From JBFHFS01 sp041583495 (GTDB lineage: Bacteria > Bacteroidota > Bacteroidia > Bacteroidales > Marinilabiliaceae): a DNA stretch of 64,000 bases. Location of the stretch: contig JBFHFS010000020.1 in NCBI GenBank assembly GCA_041583495.1, positions 1-64,000 on the forward strand, read 5' to 3'. The position numbers were made by a program, and so were the translations under genes. Below the pieces are notes generated by a model. That model made no database searches. It was given only the letters and a program-made list of their open reading frames with translations, and was not told the origin of the DNA. Below, piece after piece: positions 42,198 to 51,428 of this stretch; position 1 is the first letter of the stretch, and the number at the start of each line of letters is the position of its first letter.

Positions 42198-44720
42198 CTA
42201 ATCGTTTTCACCTTCACCGGCGTCATCCGATTGTTTTTCAAGAATGCCCGATTCGATAATATCTTCTTCCATTTTGGATTCGGACAATACTTTGGTTACC
42301 GATGCGATGGCATCTTGTTTTTTATCCAGGTTAATCAGACGAACCCCCATGGTGGCTCTGCCGGTTATCCGAATGTCTTCAACAGCTAATCGAATCACGA
42401 CCCCTGAGCGATTAATAATCATCAGATCGTTATCGTCTGTCACATTTTTGATGGATATCAAATCACCTGTCTTATCGGATATGCGCATGGTTTTAACCCC
42501 CTTGCCGCCACGATTGGTGATGCGATAATCGTCCAGGCTGGAACGTTTTCCGTACCCTTTTTCCGAAACCACCAGGATGTCGTCGTTACTATCTTTCACA
42601 CAAATCATGCCAACGACTTCGTCCGACTGGCTGTCGAGGGTTACGCCCCTGACGCCCTGGCCTGTACGCCCAATACAACGCACCCGTGATTCGTTAAATC
42701 GGATGGCTCTTCCGGCCTTGGTGGCCATCAGTAATTCACTTTTGCCATTGGTGAGTCTGGCCTGAATCAGTTCATCTCCCTCCTTTATGGTGATGGCATT
42801 AACACCCGACTGGCGGGGACGTGAATAGTCTGCCAGCAATGATTTTTTGATCATTCCCAAACGGGTGCCCATCAGGATATAGTGCGAATTAATAAACGCC
42901 TCATCGTTAAATTTCTTAACGCGGATAAACGCTTTCACCATATCGTCAGGATCGATGTTGAGCAGGTTTTGAATGGCCCTGCCCTTGGTATTTTTAGCTC
43001 CTTCAGGGATTTCGTATACCTTCAGCCAAAAACAGCGCCCTTTCTTGGTAAAAAAGAGCATGGTGTTGTGCATCGAAGCCGGATAAATATGCTCGATGAA
43101 GTCTTCATCGCGGGTGGTACTTCCCTTGGAACCAACGCCACCCCGGTGCTGCGTTCTAAATTCGGCCAGGGGTGTACGTTTCATATATCCCAGGTGGGAG
43201 ATGGTAATAATCATTTCATCGTCCGCATAAAAATCTTCGGGATTAAACTCTTCCGAGGAGTAAACAATCTCGGTACGGCGGGGATCATCGTACTTGCTCT
43301 TGATCTCCAACATCTCATTTTTGATAATCTCCATACGCAAATGCAAATTCGCGAGAATATCCTTGAATCTTTCAATCTCCAGCTTGAGGCTGTCGTATTC
43401 ATCCCTGAGTTTGTCCTGCTCCAGACCGGTAAGTTGTCGCAAACGCATATCTACGATGGCACGCGACTGAATGTCGGAAAGAGCAAAGCGTTCAATCAGT
43501 TTTTCACGGGCTTCATCGGGACTTTGCGCTGCCCGGATGATTCGAATCACCTCGTCGATGTTGTCGCTGGCAATGATGAGACCTTCAAGGATATGGGCCC
43601 GTTTCTCTGCCTGGTCGAGTTCAAACTGAGTTCTGCGGGTCACCACATCGTGCCGGTGCTCAACAAAATAATGAACAAGGTCTTTGATGTTGAGCATCTG
43701 AGGCCGCCCCTTAACCAGAGCGATGCTGTTCACCCCAAAGGAGGACTGCAGGGCTGTATTTTTGAAGAGATGGTTCAGCACCACATTGGCGATGGTATCC
43801 CTTTTAAGATCTATAACGATGCGCATTCCATCGCGATCGGATTCATCGTTCACATTGGAAATACCCTCAATTTTTTTCTCATTCACCAGATCGGCGATCT
43901 TGATGATCAGGTCGGCTTTATTAACCAGGTAGGGAATTTCGGTAATCACGATCCGGTCCCTCCCCCTGCTGTCGGTTTCTATTTCGGTACGGGCCCGCAC
44001 CACCACACGGCCTCGGCCGGTTTCGTAGGCCTCTTTTACTCCTTTGTACCCATAGATGATTCCACCGGTTGGGAAATCGGGTGCCTTAATAATTCTAATG
44101 AGTTCTTCTATCTCCACCTCCGGGTTGTCGATATATGCCACGATGGCATCTACGGCATTGCCCATATTGTGAGGGGGCATGTTGGTGGCCATTCCCACCG
44201 CAATACCTGAAGTTCCATTTACCAGAAGTGCCGGGATGCGTGTGGGTAGCACCGAGGGTTCTTTCAGAGAGTCGTCGAAGTTGAGCTGAAAATCGACCGT
44301 ATTCTTGTCGAGGTCTCTCAGCATCTCCTCCGAATGACGGTTCATTCTTGCCTCTGTATACCTCATGGCAGCAGGGCTGTCGCCATCGACCGATCCAAAG
44401 TTACCCTGGCCATCGACCAGCATATACCGCATCGACCAGGGCTGGGCCATACGCACCATGGCATGATAAACCGACGAGTCGCCGTGGGGATGGTACTTTC
44501 CCAGTACCTCTCCGACGATTCTCGCAGATTTTTTATAGGGCTTATTTGAGGCCATCCCTAAATCATACATTCCGTAAAGTACCCGCCGGTGAACCGGTTT
44601 TAAGCCATCACGAACATCGGGTAAAGCACGAGAGACGATAACAGACATCGAATAATCGATGTAAGCCGTCTTCATCTCTTCTTCAATGTTAATCTTTATT
44701 ATTCTTTCTCCATCAGTCAT
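42198..44720 (-). CDS. gyrA: DNA gyrase subunit A
   Basis: The 840-residue protein has the GyrA breakage-reunion domain (SRALPDVRDGLKPVHRRVLY, KYHPHGDSSVYHAMVRMAQ) with catalytic Y121 in AAMRYTEARM. The C-terminal beta-pinwheel has the blades VMIINRSGVVIRL and GMICVKDSNDDILVVSEKG. The GyrA-box-like segment GRTGQGVRG distinguishes it from ParC. With GyrB it supercoils DNA using ATP. The acidic tail is typical. The residue equivalent to Asp87 of E. coli is His86; this position varies in Bacteroidota. Confidence 0.96.
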   Translation of the reverse strand: MTDGERIIKINIEEEMKTAYIDYSMSVIVSRALPDVRDGLKPVHRRVLYGMYDLGMASNKPYKKSARIVGEVLGKYHPHGDSSVYHAMVRMAQPWSMRYMLVDGQGNFGSVDGDSPAAMRYTEARMNRHSEEMLRDLDKNTVDFQLNFDDSLKEPSVLPTRIPALLVNGTSGIAVGMATNMPPHNMGNAVDAIVAYIDNPEVEIEELIRIIKAPDFPTGGIIYGYKGVKEAYETGRGRVVVRARTEIETDSRGRDRIVITEIPYLVNKADLIIKIADLVNEKKIEGISNVNDESDRDGMRIVIDLKRDTIANVVLNHLFKNTALQSSFGVNSIALVKGRPQMLNIKDLVHYFVEHRHDVVTRRTQFELDQAEKRAHILEGLIIASDNIDEVIRIIRAAQSPDEAREKLIERFALSDIQSRAIVDMRLRQLTGLEQDKLRDEYDSLKLEIERFKDILANLHLRMEIIKNEMLEIKSKYDDPRRTEIVYSSEEFNPEDFYADDEMIITISHLGYMKRTPLAEFRTQHRGGVGSKGSTTRDEDFIEHIYPASMHNTMLFFTKKGRCFWLKVYEIPEGAKNTKGRAIQNLLNIDPDDMVKAFIRVKKFNDEAFINSHYILMGTRLGMIKKSLLADYSRPRQSGVNAITIKEGDELIQARLTNGKSELLMATKAGRAIRFNESRVRCIGRTGQGVRGVTLDSQSDEVVGMICVKDSNDDILVVSEKGYGKRSSLDDYRITNRGGKGVKTMRISDKTGDLISIKNVTDDNDLMIINRSGVVIRLAVEDIRITGRATMGVRLINLDKKQDAIASVTKVLSESKMEEDIIESGILEKQSDDAGEGEND

Positions 44721-44880
44721 TTAAAACCTATTTTATATGAGCCTGAGCATAAAAAAAAAGCCTGCCCTTAAGCCTGCTTTTGCAGACCCCTAAATTAATC
44801 ATTTCTGGCAGAATGAAGAAATCAAAAAGACTGTTTTTATTAACATTGTCGTCATTTACGGGATTTATTTAATTTTATGC

Positions 44881-44888
44881 TAATTTTG
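44881..44888 (+). promoter_or_regulatory. -7 box for clpC
   Basis: TAATTTTG matches TAnnTTTG exactly. TTTA, one base off the -33 element, lies 22 bp upstream. The leader to the ATG at 44994 would be about 100 bases. The box lies in the gap divergent from gyrA. Confidence 0.5.
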
Positions 44889-44993
44889 AACAAAACCCTG
44901 TTATATTGTCAGGCAGAAAAGTATTGCATGGTTTTTGTCTTTTTGCAAGAGGACATATATGTATTGTACAAAAATAGCACGGAAAGGATTATT

Positions 44994-47570
44994 ATGGATT
45001 TAAATTTTTCATCCAAAATACGCGATGTTTTATCGGTTAGTAAGCAGGAAGCCATGCGCCTGGGCAATCAGTTCATAGCCCCGGAGCATCTCATGCTTGG
45101 AATTTTTAGCAACTCGGAAAACGGAGCCTCCAGAATGCTCACCCACCTGAATGTAGATTTTGAGCAGGTAAAAGATGCCCTGGAGGAAAAGATAAAGGGG
45201 GACACTCCTGTGAACAAAAGTGATCGTTTGCCCCTTTTAAAATCAACAGAACAAATTTTAAAGCTGGTGCATTTGGAGGCCAGGGCCATGAAGAGTAAAA
45301 AAGTTACCACCCTTCATCTGTTGTTGGCTCTCCTGAAGGACGGCACCAGCACTATTCCCGAAATTATGGAAGAGTACAATGTAAAATACGATCAGCTGCG
45401 AGCCATGCTGGGGCATTCAAACCCTGCTGCCAAGGCCGACATGCCCGACGACGACGATGCCGACAGCCCATTCTCTTCGGGCGGAAGCGGTGGCCAGGAA
45501 GGCCCCAGTGCGGCCAGTGGCAAACCCGGATCTGACACACCGGTTCTCGACAACTTCGGGATCGACATTACCCGGGCAGCCGAAGAAGGTCGCCTTGACC
45601 CCATCGTTGGGCGGGAAAGAGAGATTGAGCGACTGGCTCAGATTTTAAGCCGGCGCAAAAAGAACAATCCCATCCTGATAGGTGAACCCGGTGTGGGTAA
45701 ATCGGCCATCGCCGAAGGACTGGCTCTGCGTATCATAGATAAAAAGGTGTCGCGGGTACTCTTTAATAAAAGGGTTGTCACTCTTGATCTGGCCTCTATC
45801 GTGGCAGGGACCAAGTACCGGGGGCAGTTTGAGGAACGCATGAAAGCCATCCTCAACGAATTGTCGAAAAACCCCAACATCATTCTCTTTATCGACGAGA
45901 TCCACACCATTGTGGGCGCCGGAGGCGCTACCGGCTCACTCGACGCCGCCAACATGCTTAAACCGGCTCTGGCCCGCGGAGAGATCCAGTGCATCGGAGC
46001 CACTACCCTTGATGAATATCGTCAGCACATCGAAAAGGATGGCGCCCTGGAACGTCGGTTTCAGAAGGTGATGATTGAACCCACCTCTATTGAAGAAACG
46101 GTAGAGATACTCAACAACATCAAGGAAAAATACGAAGATCACCACAACGTTTTTTATACGCCTGAGGCTATTGATGCCTGTGTTAAACTTACCGAAAGGT
46201 ACATCACCGATCGTCATTTGCCCGACAAGGCTATTGATGCATTGGATGAGGCCGGCTCAAGGGTACACATTTCCAACATTGTGGTTCCTGAAACCATCCT
46301 GGAGCTGGAAAAAAATATTGAAGAAATCAAAGAGAGTAAAATAAAAGCCGTTAAGACCCAGAACTTTGAGCTGGCGGCCAGCTTTCGCGATAAGGAAAAG
46401 AAATTGCTGGATGAGCTGGAACAGTCCAAATTGCGTTGGGAGGAGGAGTTACAAAAACACCGTGAGGCAGTAGATGCCGAACGGGTGGCCGAAGTGGTGG
46501 CTATGATGACCGGGATTCCTACCCAGCGGATCGCACAGGCCGAAGGCTTTCGGTTGCTTCAAATGGGTGAAGAACTCAAAGGGAAAGTGGTTGGCCAGGA
46601 GGAAGCCATCGTTAAGATTGTAAAAGCCATTCAGAGAAACCGGGCGGGGCTTAAAGATCCCAACCGTCCCATCGGTTCATTTGTGTTTTTGGGGCCCACA
46701 GGTGTGGGAAAAACCCATCTTGCCAAGGTGCTGGCCCAATACCTGTTCGACACCCCCAATGCGCTTATCCGCATTGACATGAGCGAATACATGGAAAAAT
46801 TCTCTGTGTCGCGTCTGGTGGGTGCCCCTCCGGGATACATTGGCTATGAAGAGGGCGGCCAGCTAACCGAAAAGGTAAGACGCCGGCCCTATGCAGTGGT
46901 GCTCCTCGATGAGATTGAGAAAGCCCACCCCGACGTGTTTAACCTCCTGCTGCAGGTGCTCGACGAAGGACGCCTGACCGATAGTCTGGGACGAAGGGTG
47001 GACTTCAAGAACACCATCGTCATCATGACTTCCAATATTGGAACCCGTGAGCTAAAGGACTTTGGTCGTGGCATTGGCTTCTCGGCTGGGGCCCGCAAAA
47101 CCGGAGACGACGACAGCTATGCCAGAGGCGTAATAGAAAAAGCCCTTAAAAAGGCCTTCGCGCCTGAGTTTTTGAACCGGATTGATGACGTGGTTATCTT
47201 TAACAGCCTCTACAAGGAAGATATTCGTAAGGTGATTGAAATTGAGCTGGCAGGACTTTATCAGCGTGTTGAGGCTTTAGGTTACCAGCTAAAACTTACC
47301 GAAGAGGCCAAAGACTTTATTGCCTCCAAGGGCTACGATGTGCAATATGGCGCACGTCCTTTGAAACGTGCCCTGCAAAAATATCTGGAAGATGAAATGG
47401 CTGAAGTCATCATTCAGGCCTCGGTTAGCGAAGGCGACATCATTGAAGTCGACTACGACAAAGAAAACGATAAAGTCTCTTCCAAGATTATTAAAACGGA
47501 TAAAAAGCCTGAGAAACAGGAAGATTCACCCTCCTCTACTCATCCAACAACCGAAGAGACAAATAATTAA
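44994..47570 (+). CDS. clpC: ATP-dependent Clp protease ATP-binding subunit ClpC
   Basis: I start at the ATG at 44994 (MDLNFSSKIRDVLSVSKQEA), the normal ClpC N-terminus; the frame upstream encodes nothing family-like and includes the promoter. The 858-residue protein has the double Clp-N repeat (1-150), AAA domain 1 (GEPGVGKSAIAEG, ILFIDEIHT), the UVR-type middle segment (NFELAASFRDKEKKLLDELE), and AAA domain 2 (GPTGVGKTHLAK, YAVVLLDEIEKAHPDVFN). The short UVR insert instead of a long coiled coil marks ClpC rather than ClpB. It unfolds proteins for ClpP. An acidic, Ser/Thr-rich tail ends the protein. Confidence 0.95.
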   Translation: MDLNFSSKIRDVLSVSKQEAMRLGNQFIAPEHLMLGIFSNSENGASRMLTHLNVDFEQVKDALEEKIKGDTPVNKSDRLPLLKSTEQILKLVHLEARAMKSKKVTTLHLLLALLKDGTSTIPEIMEEYNVKYDQLRAMLGHSNPAAKADMPDDDDADSPFSSGGSGGQEGPSAASGKPGSDTPVLDNFGIDITRAAEEGRLDPIVGREREIERLAQILSRRKKNNPILIGEPGVGKSAIAEGLALRIIDKKVSRVLFNKRVVTLDLASIVAGTKYRGQFEERMKAILNELSKNPNIILFIDEIHTIVGAGGATGSLDAANMLKPALARGEIQCIGATTLDEYRQHIEKDGALERRFQKVMIEPTSIEETVEILNNIKEKYEDHHNVFYTPEAIDACVKLTERYITDRHLPDKAIDALDEAGSRVHISNIVVPETILELEKNIEEIKESKIKAVKTQNFELAASFRDKEKKLLDELEQSKLRWEEELQKHREAVDAERVAEVVAMMTGIPTQRIAQAEGFRLLQMGEELKGKVVGQEEAIVKIVKAIQRNRAGLKDPNRPIGSFVFLGPTGVGKTHLAKVLAQYLFDTPNALIRIDMSEYMEKFSVSRLVGAPPGYIGYEEGGQLTEKVRRRPYAVVLLDEIEKAHPDVFNLLLQVLDEGRLTDSLGRRVDFKNTIVIMTSNIGTRELKDFGRGIGFSAGARKTGDDDSYARGVIEKALKKAFAPEFLNRIDDVVIFNSLYKEDIRKVIEIELAGLYQRVEALGYQLKLTEEAKDFIASKGYDVQYGARPLKRALQKYLEDEMAEVIIQASVSEGDIIEVDYDKENDKVSSKIIKTDKKPEKQEDSPSSTHPTTEETNN

Positions 47571-47589
47571 CACCAATCCCCCCCTGGGG

Positions 47590-47641
47590 GGATACAAAAA
47601 AAGACCCGTTCCAAATTTGGAACGGGTCTTTTTTTGTATCC
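47590..47641. terminator. Perfect 52-bp palindromic bidirectional terminator
   Basis: The whole stretch is its own reverse complement, with the GC core AGACCCGTTCCA / TGGAACGGGTCT and T runs on both strands. It lies between the convergent clpC and TPR genes and can end both transcripts. Confidence 0.92.
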
Positions 47642-47668
47642 TAAAGGATCAAATGAACTCAAAATAAA

Positions 47669-48325
47669 TTACTTGCCACCGGCCAAACGTTTGTTGATCT
47701 CACCCAATGAAGCCTTTGCATTGGCATTAGCGGCATCATAGATCAGCGCTTTCTCGAACCAGGGTTTAGCTTCTGCAAAAGCCTCGTTGGCTTTGGCTTT
47801 AATCTCATCGTATTGTGAGGGGTCGGCATTGGCAGCGGAAGCTAAAATTTGTGAGGCACGATTATAAGGCTCAGCACCTTGTTTGAGATAATGTGTCACA
47901 AGCATTTTTTTCATATGGCCCAGGTACTTGCTTGTTTTATACTTCTCGGTAGCTTTGATAAGGAATTCGGCCATTTCATCATCTTTATCCAATTTGTTTA
48001 AAGACTGGGCAATATAGTAGGATGAAATATCAGCCTTAAAACCCATATCAATGGCTTTTTGGTAATACTTAATAGCCTGGTCGTAATTTTCGATACGGCG
48101 TGCACAGGTTGCGGTGTTGTACACCAACGACTCCTCCAGGGGAGTATCATCGCCCCAATTGCTAATGGCACTGTCGTACAATTCAAACGCCTTTTTGTAA
48201 TCCTTGTTTCTCAAGGCCTCGTTTCCCTCGTTTTTAAGTTCTGCAGCAGATTTTTCCTGAGCAAAAATGGTTCCTGCAAAAAGAAAAAACAAAATAGTAA
48301 CTGTTGATAAATACTTAAAATTCAT
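47669..48325 (-). CDS. Small secreted TPR protein
   Basis: A signal peptide ending TIFAQ (residue 23) precedes 195 residues with three to four TPR-like helix pairs (ALRNKDYKKAFELYDSAI, NYDQAIKYYQKAIDMGF, AKPWFEKALIYDAANANA). It is probably a periplasmic scaffold. No enzyme motif is seen. It is convergent with clpC and shares its terminator. The next minus-strand gene upstream, thrC, is 128 bp away across an AT-rich gap, so a separate promoter is likely. Confidence 0.85.
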   Translation of the reverse strand: MNFKYLSTVTILFFLFAGTIFAQEKSAAELKNEGNEALRNKDYKKAFELYDSAISNWGDDTPLEESLVYNTATCARRIENYDQAIKYYQKAIDMGFKADISSYYIAQSLNKLDKDDEMAEFLIKATEKYKTSKYLGHMKKMLVTHYLKQGAEPYNRASQILASAANADPSQYDEIKAKANEAFAEAKPWFEKALIYDAANANAKASLGEINKRLAGGK

Positions 48326-48453
48326 ATTTCCAATAAATTAAACGGTTGTTTATTAATGTTTCAATTTTCTAACCCGTGTAAAAATAGCTCTTTTTAGATG
48401 AAGAAAAAATAATTAATGGCCAAACCTTCAATATTCCTCCTTAAAATTAAATT

Positions 48454-49758
48454 TTAGGTTAGATTCAATAAATAGTCTTTCAACAATTTATATTCACTAG
48501 CCATCGTTATACAATTTTTATCAGTTACAAAATTCGCGCCATATTTTTCTCTAAGGTTTTTTCCCACCTCCGGCATCACGGTATCAATCACTTCCACAAA
48601 CTTGCGGGGATGTGCCGTGGCCACAAAAAATCCGCTTTCCTCTCTTTCCAGGGATTGTTTCAGTGATGTATAGGCTATGGCCGAGTGTGGATCGAGCAAA
48701 TAGTTCAGACGTTGATGTACGCTTTGAATGGTGTCACGGATTTCACCATCGGAGACCGGGCAGGCCGACAGCAATTTCTTAAGCTTAGCCACATCCTTCT
48801 CAAAAAGGGCGTAAAGCCGGCTGAAGTTACTGGGATCGCCCACATCCATGGCATTAGCCAAAGTAGCAATGGTTGGCTTAGGCTGGTACTCACCAGAGGT
48901 TAAGAACCGGGGAACCACATCGTTTACGTTGGTTGCTGCCAGAAAGCGGCGAACCGGCAAACCCATCTTAAAAGCCATCACAGCTGCCGTGAGGTTGCCA
49001 AAGTTTCCGCTGGGCACGCAAATAACCGGCGCCTGGCCATGGTTAAGACTCATCATACGGGCCACCCCTTCGAAATAATACACCATCTGAGGTAACAGTC
49101 GGCCCATGTTAATGGAGTTGGCCGAAGAGATCGTCACTTGTTGACGAAGGGCTACGTCATTAAATGCTTGCTTGGCCATTCGCTGGCAATCATCAAACGA
49201 GCCCTCAACGGCAATGGCCCTAATGTTTTCGCCGGGTCCAGCGATCTGATACTGCTGGTAAGGGCTGATTTTCCCCCTGGGATACAACACCACCACCTCA
49301 ATGCCCGGCACCTTATGAAAACCATTGGCTACAGCCCCTCCAGTGTCCCCCGAAGTGGCCGTAAGTACCACCAGCTTTTGGGCAGTGGCTGGCCGGAAAT
49401 AACTCATCAACCGGGAGAGAAAGCGGGCTCCTACATCTTTAAAGGCCTGGGTAGGACCATGAAACAACTCCAACACGGCGATATTCTCTTCCAGAGGCCT
49501 TAAAGGAATGGGAAAAGAAAACGTTTGCTCCACCATCTCCTTCAACGCAGAGTCGTCCATATCGGACTGAAGGTAAGGTTTTAACACCTCGAAAGCTATC
49601 TCGGAAAGGCTCATATGGGGCATGGCCTCAATAAAATCTTTGGCGAGTGCGGGCACAACCTCCGGCATATACAGACTCCCATCGTTGGCAAGCCCTTTAA
49701 ATATGGCTTCAGAAAGGCTTACCAGCTCTGTTCTGTCACCTAAATTCAGATACTTCAT
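48454..49758 (-). CDS. thrC: Threonine synthase
   Basis: The start at 49758 gives MKYLNLGDRTELVSLSEA, the usual N-terminus; the longer frame only covers the gap to the next gene. The 434-residue PLP enzyme has the cofactor lysine in HGPTQAFKDVGARFLS, the phosphate-binding region TATSGDTGGAVANG and the later CVPSGNFGNLTAAV. It converts O-phosphohomoserine to threonine. It follows a phosphoglycerate-mutase-like gene by 85 bp, which probably supplies the homoserine kinase step. thrA is elsewhere in the window. Confidence 0.95.
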   Translation of the reverse strand: MKYLNLGDRTELVSLSEAIFKGLANDGSLYMPEVVPALAKDFIEAMPHMSLSEIAFEVLKPYLQSDMDDSALKEMVEQTFSFPIPLRPLEENIAVLELFHGPTQAFKDVGARFLSRLMSYFRPATAQKLVVLTATSGDTGGAVANGFHKVPGIEVVVLYPRGKISPYQQYQIAGPGENIRAIAVEGSFDDCQRMAKQAFNDVALRQQVTISSANSINMGRLLPQMVYYFEGVARMMSLNHGQAPVICVPSGNFGNLTAAVMAFKMGLPVRRFLAATNVNDVVPRFLTSGEYQPKPTIATLANAMDVGDPSNFSRLYALFEKDVAKLKKLLSACPVSDGEIRDTIQSVHQRLNYLLDPHSAIAYTSLKQSLEREESGFFVATAHPRKFVEVIDTVMPEVGKNLREKYGANFVTDKNCITMASEYKLLKDYLLNLT

Positions 49759-49843
49759 GGTAAAGATTTTATCTATTAAGACCGGGCATACTGCCCGGCA
49801 TGTACCTTGTTTAAAAATCCAATCTAGTTTTCGTGCCAACAGG

Positions 49844-51034
49844 TCAGGAAAACAAGAGCTGCAACAATTCACCATTGTGCAGAAGCCCCATCTTACCCTG
49901 TTTCACCGAAAACTCATCAAACACACTTACCTTGTCGGGGGCCAATCCGGGTTTTATCAGCAGAAAAGGCACCGGGTCGGAAGTATGTGTCCGCAGGGAA
50001 CAGGGCGTGGGATGATCGGGCAGCAGGGCCAGTGCAAAGGGCTCTTGTAAGGTTTGAAGGCCTTCCCAAAGGGGTTTAAGCAGACGCTTGTCAAAATCCT
50101 CTACCACACGTTTCTTAAGTTCATAATCGCCTTCATGGCCGGCTTCGTCGGCTGCTTCCACATGCAAAAACACAAAGTCGTGGCTCTTCAACGCCTCCAG
50201 TGCTGCGGCTGCCTTTCCCTCATAGTTGGTATCGAACAAACCGGTGGCACCTTCCACATGAATGTTGGTGAGGCTTGCCATTCGCCCAATTCCATGCAGC
50301 AAGTCAACGGCTGAGATGACGGCTCCCCGCTCAATACCCCACCGTTCTTTAAACGAGGGAAACATCACCGACCGACCGGGCGACCAGGGCCAGATGCCAT
50401 TGGCTGGTGGCAATCCCTTCTCACGGCGAAGTTGATTGACCGGATGTTGATCCAGAAGTTTTCCAGCCTTCTCCATCAAAGCCCTGAGGTGTTGAGCTGT
50501 TTCAGTTCCCACCGGTAGTATTTCCGAAAGAGGGGTCCCCGGATGATCGTGAGGCGGGAAACAGCGCACCTTTTCATCCCCCTCCTCCAACATCATCAGG
50601 TTGCGGTAACTGACCCCCTGGCTAAAACGCACCGGCCCATGACTCAACTCCTTATTTAAGAAGTTTATAAGAATGCCCGCCTCCTCGTTGGAGATATGTC
50701 CTGCCGAGTGATTCATCAGGCGCCCCTCCTCCACCGTCACCAGATTACATCTAAAAACCAGCTCGTTACTTTTTACGGCAATGTCAAGTGCAGCAGCCTC
50801 AAGAACCCCACGACCCGAAAAATAAAGAGACGGATCGTATCCCAAAATATTCATATTGGCAATTTCACTACCCGGGTGAAAGCCTTGGGGAATGGTGCTG
50901 AGTTCACCGGTGACAGCCAGACTGCACAACTGATCGAGAACGGGCTTATGAGCCACCATAAACGGTGTCTTGTTTGCCCACTGGGCAATGGGCAGATCGG
51001 CCATGCCATCGGCAAGTACCACAATATACTTCAT
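49844..51034 (-). CDS. Phosphoglycerate mutase-like protein, probable homoserine kinase substitute
   Basis: The 396-residue protein belongs to the archaeal-type cofactor-independent phosphoglycerate mutase group of the alkaline-phosphatase superfamily. VVLADGMAD, HPGSEIANMNILGYDP with the likely phosphate-carrying Ser, HVEAADEAGHEGDYE and LLPDHPTP are the metal-site segments. In Bacteroidota this group commonly sits between thrA and thrC and has been proposed to act as homoserine kinase, as no GHMP-type thrB is seen there. Its place just before thrC supports that role here. Mutase activity cannot be excluded from sequence alone. Confidence 0.82.
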   Translation of the reverse strand: MKYIVVLADGMADLPIAQWANKTPFMVAHKPVLDQLCSLAVTGELSTIPQGFHPGSEIANMNILGYDPSLYFSGRGVLEAAALDIAVKSNELVFRCNLVTVEEGRLMNHSAGHISNEEAGILINFLNKELSHGPVRFSQGVSYRNLMMLEEGDEKVRCFPPHDHPGTPLSEILPVGTETAQHLRALMEKAGKLLDQHPVNQLRREKGLPPANGIWPWSPGRSVMFPSFKERWGIERGAVISAVDLLHGIGRMASLTNIHVEGATGLFDTNYEGKAAAALEALKSHDFVFLHVEAADEAGHEGDYELKKRVVEDFDKRLLKPLWEGLQTLQEPFALALLPDHPTPCSLRTHTSDPVPFLLIKPGLAPDKVSVFDEFSVKQGKMGLLHNGELLQLLFS

Positions 51035-51428
51035 CTGTTTAAATTTTACTTTCCGTTGCCACTAACCTGTCCCGCACACTTGCGGGAGAACTCACAAATA
51101 CATTTTAATCGACCACCAGTGTGCAACTCTTTAATCAAAATTCACACGCTCGTTTCATGAAATAATTTTAATAAAGTGTTAAAAAAAAGAACACCTTATA
51201 AAGACAGGGAGAGATATTAATTAACAATAACCCCCAAAGGGGTTCTGCCGTTGTTAATTAGAAGATGCGTTCTACACGCTGTTTGAAGAAATGGCATGAG
51301 TTCACTGTATCAGTTCAGAAGCAAAAGTAACGATCTTATTTCAAAAGCAAAAATAATTACCCTGTTTTTCATGACAAATGACAGGTTTTTTAAAATACCC
51401 ATAAGAGTTGGGCACAAAAGAGCCCTTA
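51035..51428. other. Intergenic region between the polysaccharide locus and the thr genes
   Basis: The gap of 394 bp separates the last gene of the polysaccharide cluster from the phosphoglycerate-mutase-like gene, both on the minus strand. It holds a 7-bp hairpin TCCCGCA-CACT-TGCGGGA (51070-51087) in the leader of the latter, and a nested inverted repeat at 51218-51260. I found no consensus promoter and no gene. Confidence 0.5.
51218..51260. repeat. Nested inverted repeat
   Basis: TAATTAACAA (51218-51227) pairs perfectly with TTGTTAATTA (51251-51260). Inside, AACCCC (51229-51234) pairs with GGGGTT (51239-51244). Outer AT-rich and inner GC stems make a cruciform-like element at the end of the polysaccharide locus. 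It may act as a terminator or protein site. Confidence 0.6.

Noticed and set aside
42882..44210. A 442-codon open frame on the plus strand opposite gyrA.
   Set aside because: It is the antisense shadow of gyrA, whose sequence is fully conserved on the other strand; the frame shows no domain pattern.
42198..44720. His86 of GyrA at the place of E. coli Asp87 could mean quinolone resistance.
   Set aside because: This position is not Asp in many Bacteroidota, so it is natural variation and no conclusion on resistance is justified.
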